Shown in pieces: positions 1 to 6,090 of a DNA stretch of 7,547 nt (position 1 is its first letter; the number at the start of each line of letters is the position of its first letter). The stretch covers positions 1 through 7,547 of the forward strand of contig JADFWE010000033.1 in NCBI GenBank assembly GCA_015222915.1, read 5' to 3'. Made by a program: the position numbers and the translations under genes. This DNA comes from Pseudomonadota bacterium. GTDB taxonomy: Bacteria > Pseudomonadota > Gammaproteobacteria > SZUA-229. The notes beneath the pieces are model-generated. The model was not told the DNA's origin and searched no databases. It saw only the letters and a program-made list of their open reading frames with translations.

Positions 1-180
1 GACTTATAACGTTACCACAAGATTACCACACGATTCATATATGTGAATTTTCACTAACCGAAAAACCACATAAAAAAACCTCAAAGTAGCTGAGCATGAA
101 AAGACAGGTTTTGAGCATAAGCAACTGCTCCCCACGGAGAAATATGAGGAACAATACGGTCAGCGGTATAGAACGGCACA
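1..180. other. Intergenic stretch with no supported gene
   Basis: I see no convincing coding region here. The only feature is a short imperfect palindrome at 33-48 (ATTCATATATGTGAAT) that could form a small A/T-rich hairpin. A 30-codon ATG frame at 96-188 has no ribosome binding site and no recognisable product, so it is not called. Together with 181-475 this is the gene-free leader region of the helicase gene. Confidence 0.5.
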
Positions 181-204
181 GATACTAAATGATGGATACT
201 AAAT
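181..204 (+). repeat. Direct repeat, left copies of GATACTAAAT
   Basis: GATACTAAAT occurs at 181-190 and again at 195-204, giving a 14-bp tandem arrangement. The longer 13-mer GATACTAAATGAT at 181-193 is repeated exactly at 369-381, on the other side of the palindrome at 225-336. The repeat identity is seen directly. Whether it is a target-site duplication or a binding-site array is inference. Confidence 0.75.
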
Positions 205-224
205 CACTGCCCCATTAACGATGA

Positions 225-336
225 GAGATATGTATGACACTTTGTTGCTGTGACCGTATGCCGCATGGACGCGGCATTCGAGCGCACAAGGATGTGTTTA
301 CAGCGTGTCTCAGCCACAAAGTGTCATGCATGTCTC
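225..336. repeat. Long imperfect palindrome, MITE-like or structured RNA element
   Basis: The arms 225-245 and 316-336 are complementary over 21 positions. They include a perfect 12-bp core, 234-245 (ATGACACTTTGT) against 316-327. Pairing resumes after single mismatches at 247-250/311-314 and 252-254/307-309. The head holds two smaller hairpins: 258-264/271-277 (ATGCCGC, 6-nt loop ATGGAC) and 285-288/293-296. The two non-Watson-Crick positions in the main stem (229/332 and 233/328) are G-U pairs in a + strand transcript but A-C mismatches in a minus transcript. With the flanking direct repeats this could be a small non-autonomous mobile palindrome, or a structured RNA or regulatory element. 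I recognise no named family. Confidence 0.6.
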
Positions 337-368
337 GGATGACAGGCATAAGTAGCTATTTCATATGC

Positions 369-381
369 GATACTAAATGAT
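369..381 (+). repeat. Direct repeat, right copy of GATACTAAATGAT
   Basis: This is an exact 13-bp copy of 181-193. It lies just downstream of the palindromic element and abuts the proposed -35 region of the helicase promoter, so the element and repeat could influence expression of that gene. Confidence 0.7.
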
Positions 382-410
382 TAGTTATACCCCGCTTTAT
401 TCTCTATAAT
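381..410 (+). promoter_or_regulatory. Putative sigma70 promoter for the helicase gene
   Basis: A perfect TATAAT -10 hexamer sits at 405-410. It has a weak -35 candidate (TTAGTT, 381-386) at an 18-nt spacing. Transcription would start near 417, leaving an untranslated leader of about 60 nt before the ATG at 476. The -10 is strong and the -35 is not, so the assignment rests mainly on the -10 and its position. Confidence 0.5.
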
Positions 411-464
411 TCACCCATCACGTTTTAAGCATCGATTCACCGCAGCACTGCACTGCCTATCCCC

Positions 465-469
465 AAAGG
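465..469 (+). promoter_or_regulatory. Ribosome binding site of the helicase gene
   Basis: AAAGG lies 6 nt upstream of the ATG at 476 and supports that start. Confidence 0.6.
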
Positions 470-475
470 TTAACC

Positions 476-1750
476 ATGATTTTTTCATCTCTAGATCTCG
501 CCTCTGAACTACAGCAAGCACTCGATGCCTGCGGTTATAAGGAGATGACCGCCATACAGGAGCAGGCGATCATCCCGGCACGGCGCGGCAAAGATATCCT
601 TGCCAACGCCCAGACTGGAACCGGCAAGACCGCTGCGTTTGCCCTGCCTATCCTGCAGCAGATCAGCGACCGCCCTTTGCCGACTTCACCCGGCAGCCCT
701 CGCGCGATCATCCTCACACCTACGCGGGAACTCGCCGAGCAGCTGGAAACGACCATCGGCAGCTACGCACGGTTTATGCCGATCAGCATCAAAGCCTTAT
801 ACGGCGGCGTCAAGCTCAGCGCACAGGAGAAGAAACTCAGAGCAGGAATCGATATCGTCATCGCCACGCCCGGTCGCCTGTTAGAACACATGGAGAAAGG
901 CAACGTCAATCTAAGCGGCGTAGAATTCGTGGTCCTCGACGAAGCCGACCGTATGCTGGACATGGGGTTTATCAGCGACGTCAATACCCTGCTGGAAAAA
1001 ACCCCGAAGAAACGCCAGACCCTGTTGTTTTCTGCCACCATCTCGCAGCCGGTAAAAGAACTGGCCAACAAGCTGCTGAACAATCACCTGCTGGTCAGCG
1101 TCGCAAAACAGAATGCTATCGCCAACACCATCGAGCACGTCGTCTACCCGGTTGGCGAACACCAGAAGGCCGAGCTGTTCGTCGAACTACTTGAACAGCA
1201 CAACTGGTTCAAAGTACTGGTCTTCACCAGCACCAAAGCACAGGCTGATGAATTAATGGCGAAGCTGAAACCGGCGAAGATCAAGGCAGCGATCTGTCAT
1301 GGTGATAAAAGTCAGGGTTCCCGCCGCCGCGCCATCGCTGATTTCAAAGCCGATAAGATCCAGGTACTGGTCGCCACCGAGGTCGCCGCCCGCGGACTGG
1401 ATATCAAGGACCTTGATCAGGTGGTCAACTTCAACCTGCCCTATCTCGCAGAAGACTATGTACACCGCATAGGACGAACCGGACGTGCCGGCAGCAAAGG
1501 CCAGGCCATCTCATTTGTCAGCAGAGAAGAAGAACGCGCCTTAAATAATATCGAGCGCATGATAGGCGAACGCATCAAGCGCATAAAGGTACCCGGCTAT
1601 TCGGTTGGAAGCCGCGACACCATCCTTAACAACCTGGCACAGAGGAATCGTCCGGCAAAATCCAACCGCGCAAGCCAGACCCGGATCGAACAGAATAAGG
1701 GTATCCGCAATAAAACGCGTTCGACTAAAAAAAATAAAAAGAAGAAATAA
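476..1750 (+). CDS. rhlE: DEAD-box ATP-dependent RNA helicase, RhlE type
   Basis: A 424-residue cytoplasmic helicase expected to unwind or remodel RNA duplexes with ATP, as RhlE does in ribosome assembly and RNA turnover. All superfamily 2 motifs are present in order: Q motif ending at Gln28, P-loop AQTGTGKT (45-52), PTRELA (82-87), TPGRLLE (131-137), DEAD (155-158), SAT (186-188), the VLVFTSTK block (247-254), ATEVAARGLDI (300-310) and HRIGRTGR (330-337). The segments DRMLDMGF and HGDKSQG resemble RhlE more than DbpA, SrmB or CsdA, and the DbpA RNA-binding domain is absent. The C-terminus is a short lysine/arginine tail (about 385-424), probably a nonspecific RNA-binding extension. The pilin gene starts 56 nt downstream on the same strand, but a functional link is not evident. 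A cold-inducible role is possible but not shown by the sequence. Confidence 0.95.
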   Translation: MIFSSLDLASELQQALDACGYKEMTAIQEQAIIPARRGKDILANAQTGTGKTAAFALPILQQISDRPLPTSPGSPRAIILTPTRELAEQLETTIGSYARFMPISIKALYGGVKLSAQEKKLRAGIDIVIATPGRLLEHMEKGNVNLSGVEFVVLDEADRMLDMGFISDVNTLLEKTPKKRQTLLFSATISQPVKELANKLLNNHLLVSVAKQNAIANTIEHVVYPVGEHQKAELFVELLEQHNWFKVLVFTSTKAQADELMAKLKPAKIKAAICHGDKSQGSRRRAIADFKADKIQVLVATEVAARGLDIKDLDQVVNFNLPYLAEDYVHRIGRTGRAGSKGQAISFVSREEERALNNIERMIGERIKRIKVPGYSVGSRDTILNNLAQRNRPAKSNRASQTRIEQNKGIRNKTRSTKKNKKKK

Positions 1751-1806
1751 AAACACTTCCCGATGACGGGGACCGTTATCAGCGACTAGCACACAGAGAT
1801 CACCGA

Positions 1807-2316
1807 ATGAATTTTCCTGAAAGTATCGATAAAAGAAAAACGCTAACGCACGGTTTCACCCTGGTAGAACTGATGATCGTGGTTGCCGTGATTGCGATCC
1901 TGGCAACAATCGCCATACCATCCACCATCAACAAGCGCATGCGCACCCAGGTGGCAGAGGCGGTTCATATGACCGACAGCATCCGCGATGACGTTACGTA
2001 TTACTATATATCACACCTTGCTTTTCCCGCCGACAATAGCAAGGCTGGCGTACCCGAAGCAGACAAGCTGATCGGCAATAAAGTAACCAGTGTAGAGATC
2101 GAAGATGGTGCGATACATATCACACTCGGCAACAAAGCCATTAAATCGTTACACGGAAAAATCATCACCATACGTCCCGCCGTCGTCACCGGCAGCCCGA
2201 AGAGTCCGATCTCATGGCTTTGCGGATACGTCGAACCCGTTGAGGGAATGGAAGCGACCGGTAAGAACAGAACCGATATTGCAGAAGAAATCGTACCTGC
2301 GAGCTGTGGCGACTAA
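1807..2316 (+). CDS. Type IV pilin-like protein with prepilin N-terminus
   Basis: A 169-residue precursor of a type IV pilus or pseudopilus subunit. The class III signal is clear: a basic leader ends at Gly16, followed by FTLVELMIVVAVIAILATIA. PilD-type peptidase would cut after Gly16 and methylate Phe17. The key Glu5 of the mature chain is Glu21, and a proline follows the hydrophobic stretch at mature position 22. Cys139 and Cys167 near the C-terminus can form the disulfide-bounded D-region typical of PilA/PilE-like pilins. The mature length of about 153 residues suits a major pilin, and the 16-residue leader is longer than the 6-8 residues common in PilA. The ATG at 1807 is the only methionine upstream of the cleavage site. 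No other pilus assembly gene is in the window, so major pilin, minor pilin and pseudopilin remain open. Confidence 0.88.
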   Translation: MNFPESIDKRKTLTHGFTLVELMIVVAVIAILATIAIPSTINKRMRTQVAEAVHMTDSIRDDVTYYYISHLAFPADNSKAGVPEADKLIGNKVTSVEIEDGAIHITLGNKAIKSLHGKIITIRPAVVTGSPKSPISWLCGYVEPVEGMEATGKNRTDIAEEIVPASCGD

Positions 2317-2317
2317 G

Positions 2318-2398
2318 GCAGCCCCGACCCGTGCAGTTCTGATCAGGCAGCTCTGACCAGTACAGTTCTGACCAGGCAGTTCTGATCAGTACGGTCCT
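2318..2398. repeat. Degenerate 14-15 bp tandem repeat in a convergent gap
   Basis: Units begin at 2318, 2333, 2347, 2361 and 2376, with a partial unit from 2390. The consensus is roughly GCAGTTCTGATCAG, varying to GCAGCTCTGACCAG and TACAGTTCTGACCAG. The units at 2333 and 2376 are identical over 14 bp, and each ends in the perfect palindrome CTGATCAG. The array fills almost exactly the space between the pilin stop (2314-2316) and the stop of the convergent minus-strand gene (2397-2399). No T-run follows any hairpin, so it is not a canonical Rho-independent terminator. Confidence 0.8.
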
Positions 2399-3527
2399 AT
2401 CGAAGCGAACGGAACTGTTTCTTGACTTGCACAGATTTTTCGAGGAACAGCTTGCTCAGATCGATACTGAAAAGCCAGGTTATCTCCGCACCATCACCAG
2501 TATCACGTCGGGTGGCACCGAATGAAAATTCATTTTTCACATGAGCCATCAGACCGTAGCCAAAATCATCGCCCTTTGTAGCAGGCACATAAGTCGCGAT
2601 GACAGACATGCCTACCGGCCATTTAGAATATGCATCCTTGTCTTTCCAGCGTAAGCGGTTGTAACCGACCAATTCTACGATACCAACGAGATTGTATGCT
2701 CGATCGACATTTTCGCTGTTGCTGACATACTCGACCGCCGCATTAAAGTGCATGAAGATGAGCTGGCCAGCAGGCGGACGAGCCAGCGTATCACCTGCCG
2801 GATCATAGATCGCGTTGTTTGCCATGAACTCCCACCAGAATTGCGACCTCGCATCCTCGAAATAATATTCCCATTCAGCATCCAGCTGAACCAGCTGCTC
2901 ATGAATTGCCTGAAGTTTTTCACGGACAGGATTTGCCAGCACCTGGCGAACGAGTTCGATATGCCTGAACAGTATTATCTGTGACTGTAAAGCAGCCCGG
3001 CATCGTTCATCGATACCAGCCGAAGGACAGGCCGCATCGATCTCAGCGGCGTAATCGATAAGAAATTTCCCGGTTTCCTGCTGCTCAAAAAAACTGTAAT
3101 CCTGATGCGGGAACCAGTACCGGGTCCGGATCGTACTGTCGAAGTTCCGCAATTCATTTTTTGCAGACCCCATCTCAGCAATCGTAATACGAGCATAAAC
3201 CTGCCATTGGCCATCCATAACAGACATCATATTGCTGAGTGAGCCTTCGATAGAGCTAAGCACAGCCAGTAATTGATCACGCTGTTCACGCAACTCTGCT
3301 TCAGACGACGGCTTCTCCTTTACCAGCAACAGATCATCTCTTACCGCTTTCGTCAGCACGTTGGCATCATTCTCACCACCATAACAGTCACCGATGTCAT
3401 ACATCATGTACAGCTTGCCAACTTTATTCATTGAGCCATCAAGCTCATCGATATCGCAGCCCGCTTCTGCAACTGGCGACAGGCATAACAATAATAAAAT
3501 GCTGACCGAAATCAGGTACCGGTTCAT
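2397..3527 (-). CDS. Sec-exported protein of unknown function, possible immunity partner
   Basis: I do not recognise the family. The 376-residue product starts with a clear Sec signal peptide: MNRYLIS, a leucine-rich core, then a probable cut after AEA (about residue 22). A cysteine at 24 follows, but the lipobox leucine is missing, so a soluble periplasmic protein is more likely than a lipoprotein. The mature chain has four cysteines (24, 48, 167, 176) that could form disulfides in the periplasm. Residues about 60-225 look helical and are rich in Glu, Gln and aromatic residues. Residues about 255-345 look beta-rich and include a GYNRLRWKDKDAY stretch. The start overlaps the upstream hydrolase stop as TGATG, implying translational coupling. 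A GTG at 3530 is an alternative start, and AAGAGG at 3536-3541 serves either. A role as inhibitor or partner of the hydrolase is inferred from context only. Confidence 0.75.
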   Translation of the reverse strand: MNRYLISVSILLLLCLSPVAEAGCDIDELDGSMNKVGKLYMMYDIGDCYGGENDANVLTKAVRDDLLLVKEKPSSEAELREQRDQLLAVLSSIEGSLSNMMSVMDGQWQVYARITIAEMGSAKNELRNFDSTIRTRYWFPHQDYSFFEQQETGKFLIDYAAEIDAACPSAGIDERCRAALQSQIILFRHIELVRQVLANPVREKLQAIHEQLVQLDAEWEYYFEDARSQFWWEFMANNAIYDPAGDTLARPPAGQLIFMHFNAAVEYVSNSENVDRAYNLVGIVELVGYNRLRWKDKDAYSKWPVGMSVIATYVPATKGDDFGYGLMAHVKNEFSFGATRRDTGDGAEITWLFSIDLSKLFLEKSVQVKKQFRSLR

Positions 3528-4597
3528 CACAGCAGCCTCTTGATAGAAGCCAACAGGTTTCGCCAGTTACCAGAGGGTGATGGCAACTTGCTCTCCAGAA
3601 GTGAACGTGCGCGCTCAACTGAATCTGAACGAAGCTCCGAATCAAACCTCGCCTTCGCTAATCTATATTCTTCAGCACCGATTATCCTGCGGCCAAGAAT
3701 CGACCGGATCAGCGGTACATGAACCCGTGGATTTTCCATGTAGTGGTCAAGATCATGGATACGCGAAAGATCATCAAATTCAAAACTGATATGTGAAGGT
3801 CTGAGATGCTGATAGCGTTCGGTACTGAAGGTTGCCGAATCCGGCCATATATCAGGATCAAAAGCCTTTGGTATGGTGAAAGGATCAAGCTTATGTCTCG
3901 CATTCAAATAATAAGAACACAGCCGACCGGCCGAAGCCGAACCGGGTTTTACACGGGACTCGTAAACTTTAGCATCCGAACGCTGCAACACCCGGCTGAC
4001 ATTGGCGATCATCGCCAGCGTATTACAACGTGACTCCAGCGGATCAAGTTTTCCGATGGGTCCGTTCGGCGCATCTGGAAAACCGGTATTGTAGAGACTG
4101 TTAAGTGTATTATGCGCTACCGATGTGCCGAGCGAATGCGCGACCACCGACCATGTACGATGCTGGTGATTGCTGATACTGGCCAGAACCTGCTCAGCAA
4201 CCGAGACATCCACACCCATCCGGATAGTATTGGAAAAACGATACAGGATAACGTCGAGGATATGTGTCCAGATGAAGTTATCGCCACCCGCACCGATAAG
4301 ATCAGCATATTTATCCAGCTCGCCAGACACCGCCTGCTGGCTTGCCGCATCACTGGCATCGATAGAACCGAGTACCGCCATCTTAAACGCAGCAAAGTCC
4401 GCATTGGCGCGCTCCCTGGTCTCCTTGAAGATATCATTGTATACGATTGGCACAACATGGAATGCCGAATCAAAATCGATATCCCGCGTCAACTCAAAAT
4501 CATTAAATGCTGATTTGAAAACCCCAAGACCTTTCTCATGCCATGTTTCGTCATGCTCACCCATGCCGTGAACAAAAAACAGAATATGCTGTGACAT
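3527..4597 (-). CDS. Alpha/beta-fold serine hydrolase (lipase/esterase-like)
   Basis: A 356-residue hydrolase with no signal peptide. The N-terminus has a first strand running into an oxyanion-type loop (ILFFVHGMGEH, residues 5-15). The nucleophile elbow VVAHSLGT places the catalytic Ser at 155, with alanine in the first position of the usual GxSxG motif. A likely acid is Asp238 (HKLDPF). A likely base is His285, or His281, in HDLDHYMENP. The substrate is unknown, and a lipid ester or phospholipid is plausible. The frame is open to an ATG at 4693. The start at 4597 is preferred because GGGAGG at 4605-4610 sits 7 nt upstream and the HGMG strand normally begins within a few residues of the start. 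The gene overlaps the following secreted-protein gene by one base. Absence of an export signal beside an exported partner fits a type VI lipase effector, but ordinary cytoplasmic esterase remains possible. Confidence 0.8.
   Translation of the reverse strand: MSQHILFFVHGMGEHDETWHEKGLGVFKSAFNDFELTRDIDFDSAFHVVPIVYNDIFKETRERANADFAAFKMAVLGSIDASDAASQQAVSGELDKYADLIGAGGDNFIWTHILDVILYRFSNTIRMGVDVSVAEQVLASISNHQHRTWSVVAHSLGTSVAHNTLNSLYNTGFPDAPNGPIGKLDPLESRCNTLAMIANVSRVLQRSDAKVYESRVKPGSASAGRLCSYYLNARHKLDPFTIPKAFDPDIWPDSATFSTERYQHLRPSHISFEFDDLSRIHDLDHYMENPRVHVPLIRSILGRRIIGAEEYRLAKARFDSELRSDSVERARSLLESKLPSPSGNWRNLLASIKRLL
3536..3541 (-). promoter_or_regulatory. Ribosome binding site for the secreted-protein gene
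   Basis: AAGAGG on the minus strand lies 8 nt before the ATG at 3527 and 5 nt before the GTG at 3530. It sits within the coding end of the hydrolase gene, so translation of the two genes is probably coupled. Confidence 0.55.
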
Positions 4598-4604
4598 GCT
4601 CTCC

Positions 4605-4610
4605 CCTCCC
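4605..4610 (-). promoter_or_regulatory. Strong ribosome binding site that fixes the hydrolase start
   Basis: GGGAGG within the purine run GGGAGGGGAG lies 7 nt upstream of the ATG at 4597. It decides in favour of this start over the in-frame ATG at 4693, which would add 32 residues with no recognisable domain. Confidence 0.75.
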
Positions 4611-4663
4611 TGACAATCTTTTTTATAGAACGCTGCTGTTATTCTTTTTCGTCGTAGCAGATT

Positions 4664-4693
4664 ACTATACTCCCGAATATTCATAGAAAGCAA
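4664..4693 (-). promoter_or_regulatory. Possible internal promoter ahead of the hydrolase gene
   Basis: On the minus strand TTGCTT (4688-4693) and TATAGT (4664-4669) are separated by 18 nt, inside the 125-nt gap between the FG-GAP-like gene and the hydrolase. The same TTGCTT -35 occurs in the candidate promoter at 6142-6170. This could let the hydrolase and secreted-protein genes be expressed separately from the first pair. Confidence 0.35.
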
Positions 4694-4722
4694 ATAACAA
4701 ACGACCGGGGATCCGGCTCCGG

Positions 4723-5298
4723 TTAAGGGATATCTTCAGGCTCAAATAATTTATAACGGTCCCTGTTCCAGTATAGATATGTATCGATGCCCGCTTCCGT
4801 CGGCAGGATGATCAGATCACCGGCCGGTTCTACCGGAATACCTGAAACCAGATCACTGTAAGCGTTACCATCCACTCGGCTGATCAACAGTTCAAAAGAC
4901 GGCGTCTCAAGCGCACCGGAATCATCCAGCAACACGAAGACCTGGATAACGCCAGACGACCAGCCAGCCTTACCACCGTGAAATATCGCCAGTGATCGAT
5001 GAGGCTTACCCGAAGAAAAAAATTCGGGAGAACGCCTTAACCTGGAGACATGCAGAAGATCGCTTGCTGCAATTTCAGTAGCAGGTAAAAACACGACTGC
5101 CACATCAGAAAAACCATCACCGTTAAAATCACCTCGTACCGAAGCCGGCTTGCCTTTGTTTAAGACGATGGTATGTGGCGACAGGTATTGTTGAAAAACA
5201 GATTCGAGAGACTCGCTGCCAGCCTTGTCTTCCGCGGAACATGAGGAAGCAAAAATCACAGACAATACTGATACGGCAAAAAATCTGATGAGTGTCAT
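4723..5298 (-). CDS. Exported FG-GAP/VCBS-like protein, probable lipoprotein
   Basis: A 191-residue protein of unknown function. The N-terminus MTLIRFFAVSVLSVIFASSC is a signal peptide whose end (Ala17-Ser-Ser-Cys20) is an acceptable though not ideal lipobox. Lipidation at Cys20 is likely, and ordinary signal peptidase cleavage at a nearby alanine is the alternative. The mature chain has one clear calcium-binding loop of the FG-GAP/VCBS type, RGDFNGDGFSD, with Asp57, Asn59, Asp61 and Asp65 as ligands. The last third, ending YLYWNRDRYKLFEPEDIP, looks like a beta-rich end. An upstream ATG at 5319 would add seven residues. The ATG at 5298 is preferred because it gives a more compact signal peptide and has GAAG 8 nt upstream. 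The gene follows the M23 peptidase gene closely, about 17-38 nt after its stop, so it is co-transcribed. An immunity or accessory role is inferred from this arrangement. Confidence 0.75.
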   Translation of the reverse strand: MTLIRFFAVSVLSVIFASSCSAEDKAGSESLESVFQQYLSPHTIVLNKGKPASVRGDFNGDGFSDVAVVFLPATEIAASDLLHVSRLRRSPEFFSSGKPHRSLAIFHGGKAGWSSGVIQVFVLLDDSGALETPSFELLISRVDGNAYSDLVSGIPVEPAGDLIILPTEAGIDTYLYWNRDRYKLFEPEDIP

Positions 5299-5336
5299 AT
5301 TCAGGACTTCGCTGTTCATTGCGTACTGCTTATGGC

Positions 5337-6077
5337 TTATGGCTTTTCAGCATTATCCAGCAGCTCGGTCGGATCGAAAAGATCATCACGCCGTTTATAG
5401 GGTTTCGAATCTCTCACCGTCAGAGGGCCTGAAGACGTTCCCTTATAAGCTTCCAGGTGTAACATCGACATCCTGTTGCCGCTAGCAAACACCAGCTCAC
5501 CGACATAAGCGATCGTCTGTCCACGCTTAACGACCGAACCGGCCTCTATACCTTCTGCCACATGTGATATCTCACCATAACGGATGATCATATCTCCATG
5601 ATCGACTTCCAGCGCACGGGTGCCCAGATAAAACGCATAATGCTGGATGACGGTGCCGTCTTTTATCGCACGGATCGGCGTACCCTCTGGCGCATACAGA
5701 TCGACACCGGCATGCTTGCGCTGTCCTCTCGAACGATTGGAGCCGAATGCCCTCATGCCTGACTTATAACTTTCTGCGGGGATAAAACGTAAGGGAAATA
5801 AAATATTCTGCGAAGAGACAGGTGTCGCCAACAGCTGGACCAGTTTTTGAATCGTTCGGCCATCAGGATCGATACGACCATCCGGGTGGAGCATCTGCAG
5901 ATGCTGCATCTGGAAGACAGCGATCACATCAGCTGTTTTTTTACCATAGAGGCCATCTTCTTTTAATGGCCGTGAAGTAAGTGAAGGTTTTACTTTATTT
6001 AACGCTTGCTGGATAAGCAAGACATCCGGTTTCAGATTTTCACCCTTATCACCGACTGACCTTGTAATTGTTAGCAT
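5337..6077 (-). CDS. Peptidoglycan-binding plus M23-type metallopeptidase protein
   Basis: A 246-residue protein predicted to bind and cut peptidoglycan cross-links. Residues about 13-83 form a PG_binding_1-like helical domain (LIQQALNKV, DGLYGKKTADVIAVFQ). Residues about 108-212 form an M23/LytM-like domain: HAGVD gives zinc ligands His122 and Asp126, and SMLHLE gives His207. The two accessory catalytic histidines of LytM-type enzymes appear replaced: RYGEIS has Glu169 in the YxHL position, and MLH has Met205 in the first position of HxH. The tail GPLTVRDSKPYKRRDDLFDP resembles, from memory, M23 proteins linked to type VI secretion. There is no signal peptide although the substrate is extracytoplasmic, so secretion-system export or cell lysis would be needed. 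The start is supported by AAGGGAG 5 nt upstream. It is the first gene of the minus-strand unit. Confidence 0.88.
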   Translation of the reverse strand: MLTITRSVGDKGENLKPDVLLIQQALNKVKPSLTSRPLKEDGLYGKKTADVIAVFQMQHLQMLHPDGRIDPDGRTIQKLVQLLATPVSSQNILFPLRFIPAESYKSGMRAFGSNRSRGQRKHAGVDLYAPEGTPIRAIKDGTVIQHYAFYLGTRALEVDHGDMIIRYGEISHVAEGIEAGSVVKRGQTIAYVGELVFASGNRMSMLHLEAYKGTSSGPLTVRDSKPYKRRDDLFDPTELLDNAEKP

Positions 6078-6082
6078 ATCAT

Positions 6083-6087
6083 CTCCC
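6083..6087 (-). promoter_or_regulatory. Ribosome binding site of the M23 peptidase gene
   Basis: GGGAG on the minus strand, within AAAGGGAG, lies 5 nt before the ATG at 6077 and supports that start. Confidence 0.65.
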
Positions 6088-6090
6088 TTT

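Noticed and set aside
96..188. A 30-codon ATG frame upstream of the palindrome
   Set aside because: No ribosome binding site, no recognisable product and it runs into the direct repeat. This is expected by chance.
225..336. The palindrome as an integron attC site or a tRNA gene
   Set aside because: No GTTRRRY-type core sites at the ends, and no cloverleaf with T-loop or CCA-like end could be traced.
1757..1772. Hairpin CCCG-ATGA-CGGG after the helicase stop as a terminator
   Set aside because: The stem is short and no T-run follows, so termination before the pilin gene is not supported.
2318..2398. The tandem array as a CRISPR
   Set aside because: Units are 14-15 bp, directly adjacent and degenerate, with no unique spacers.
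4112..4571. Two 133-codon + strand frames opposite the hydrolase gene
   Set aside because: They are antisense shadows of a gene with clear catalytic motifs and have no starts or domains of their own.
4598..4693. N-terminal extension of the hydrolase to the ATG at 4693
   Set aside because: The extra 32 residues contain no domain and overlap a strong SD and a promoter-like site. The ATG at 4597 has far better start signals.
4704..4723. GC-rich hairpin (ACCGG...CCGGT) after the FG-GAP-like gene as an intrinsic terminator
   Set aside because: Only 5 bp pair cleanly, several alternative foldings exist, and the following minus-strand sequence lacks a continuous T-run. At most a weak attenuator.
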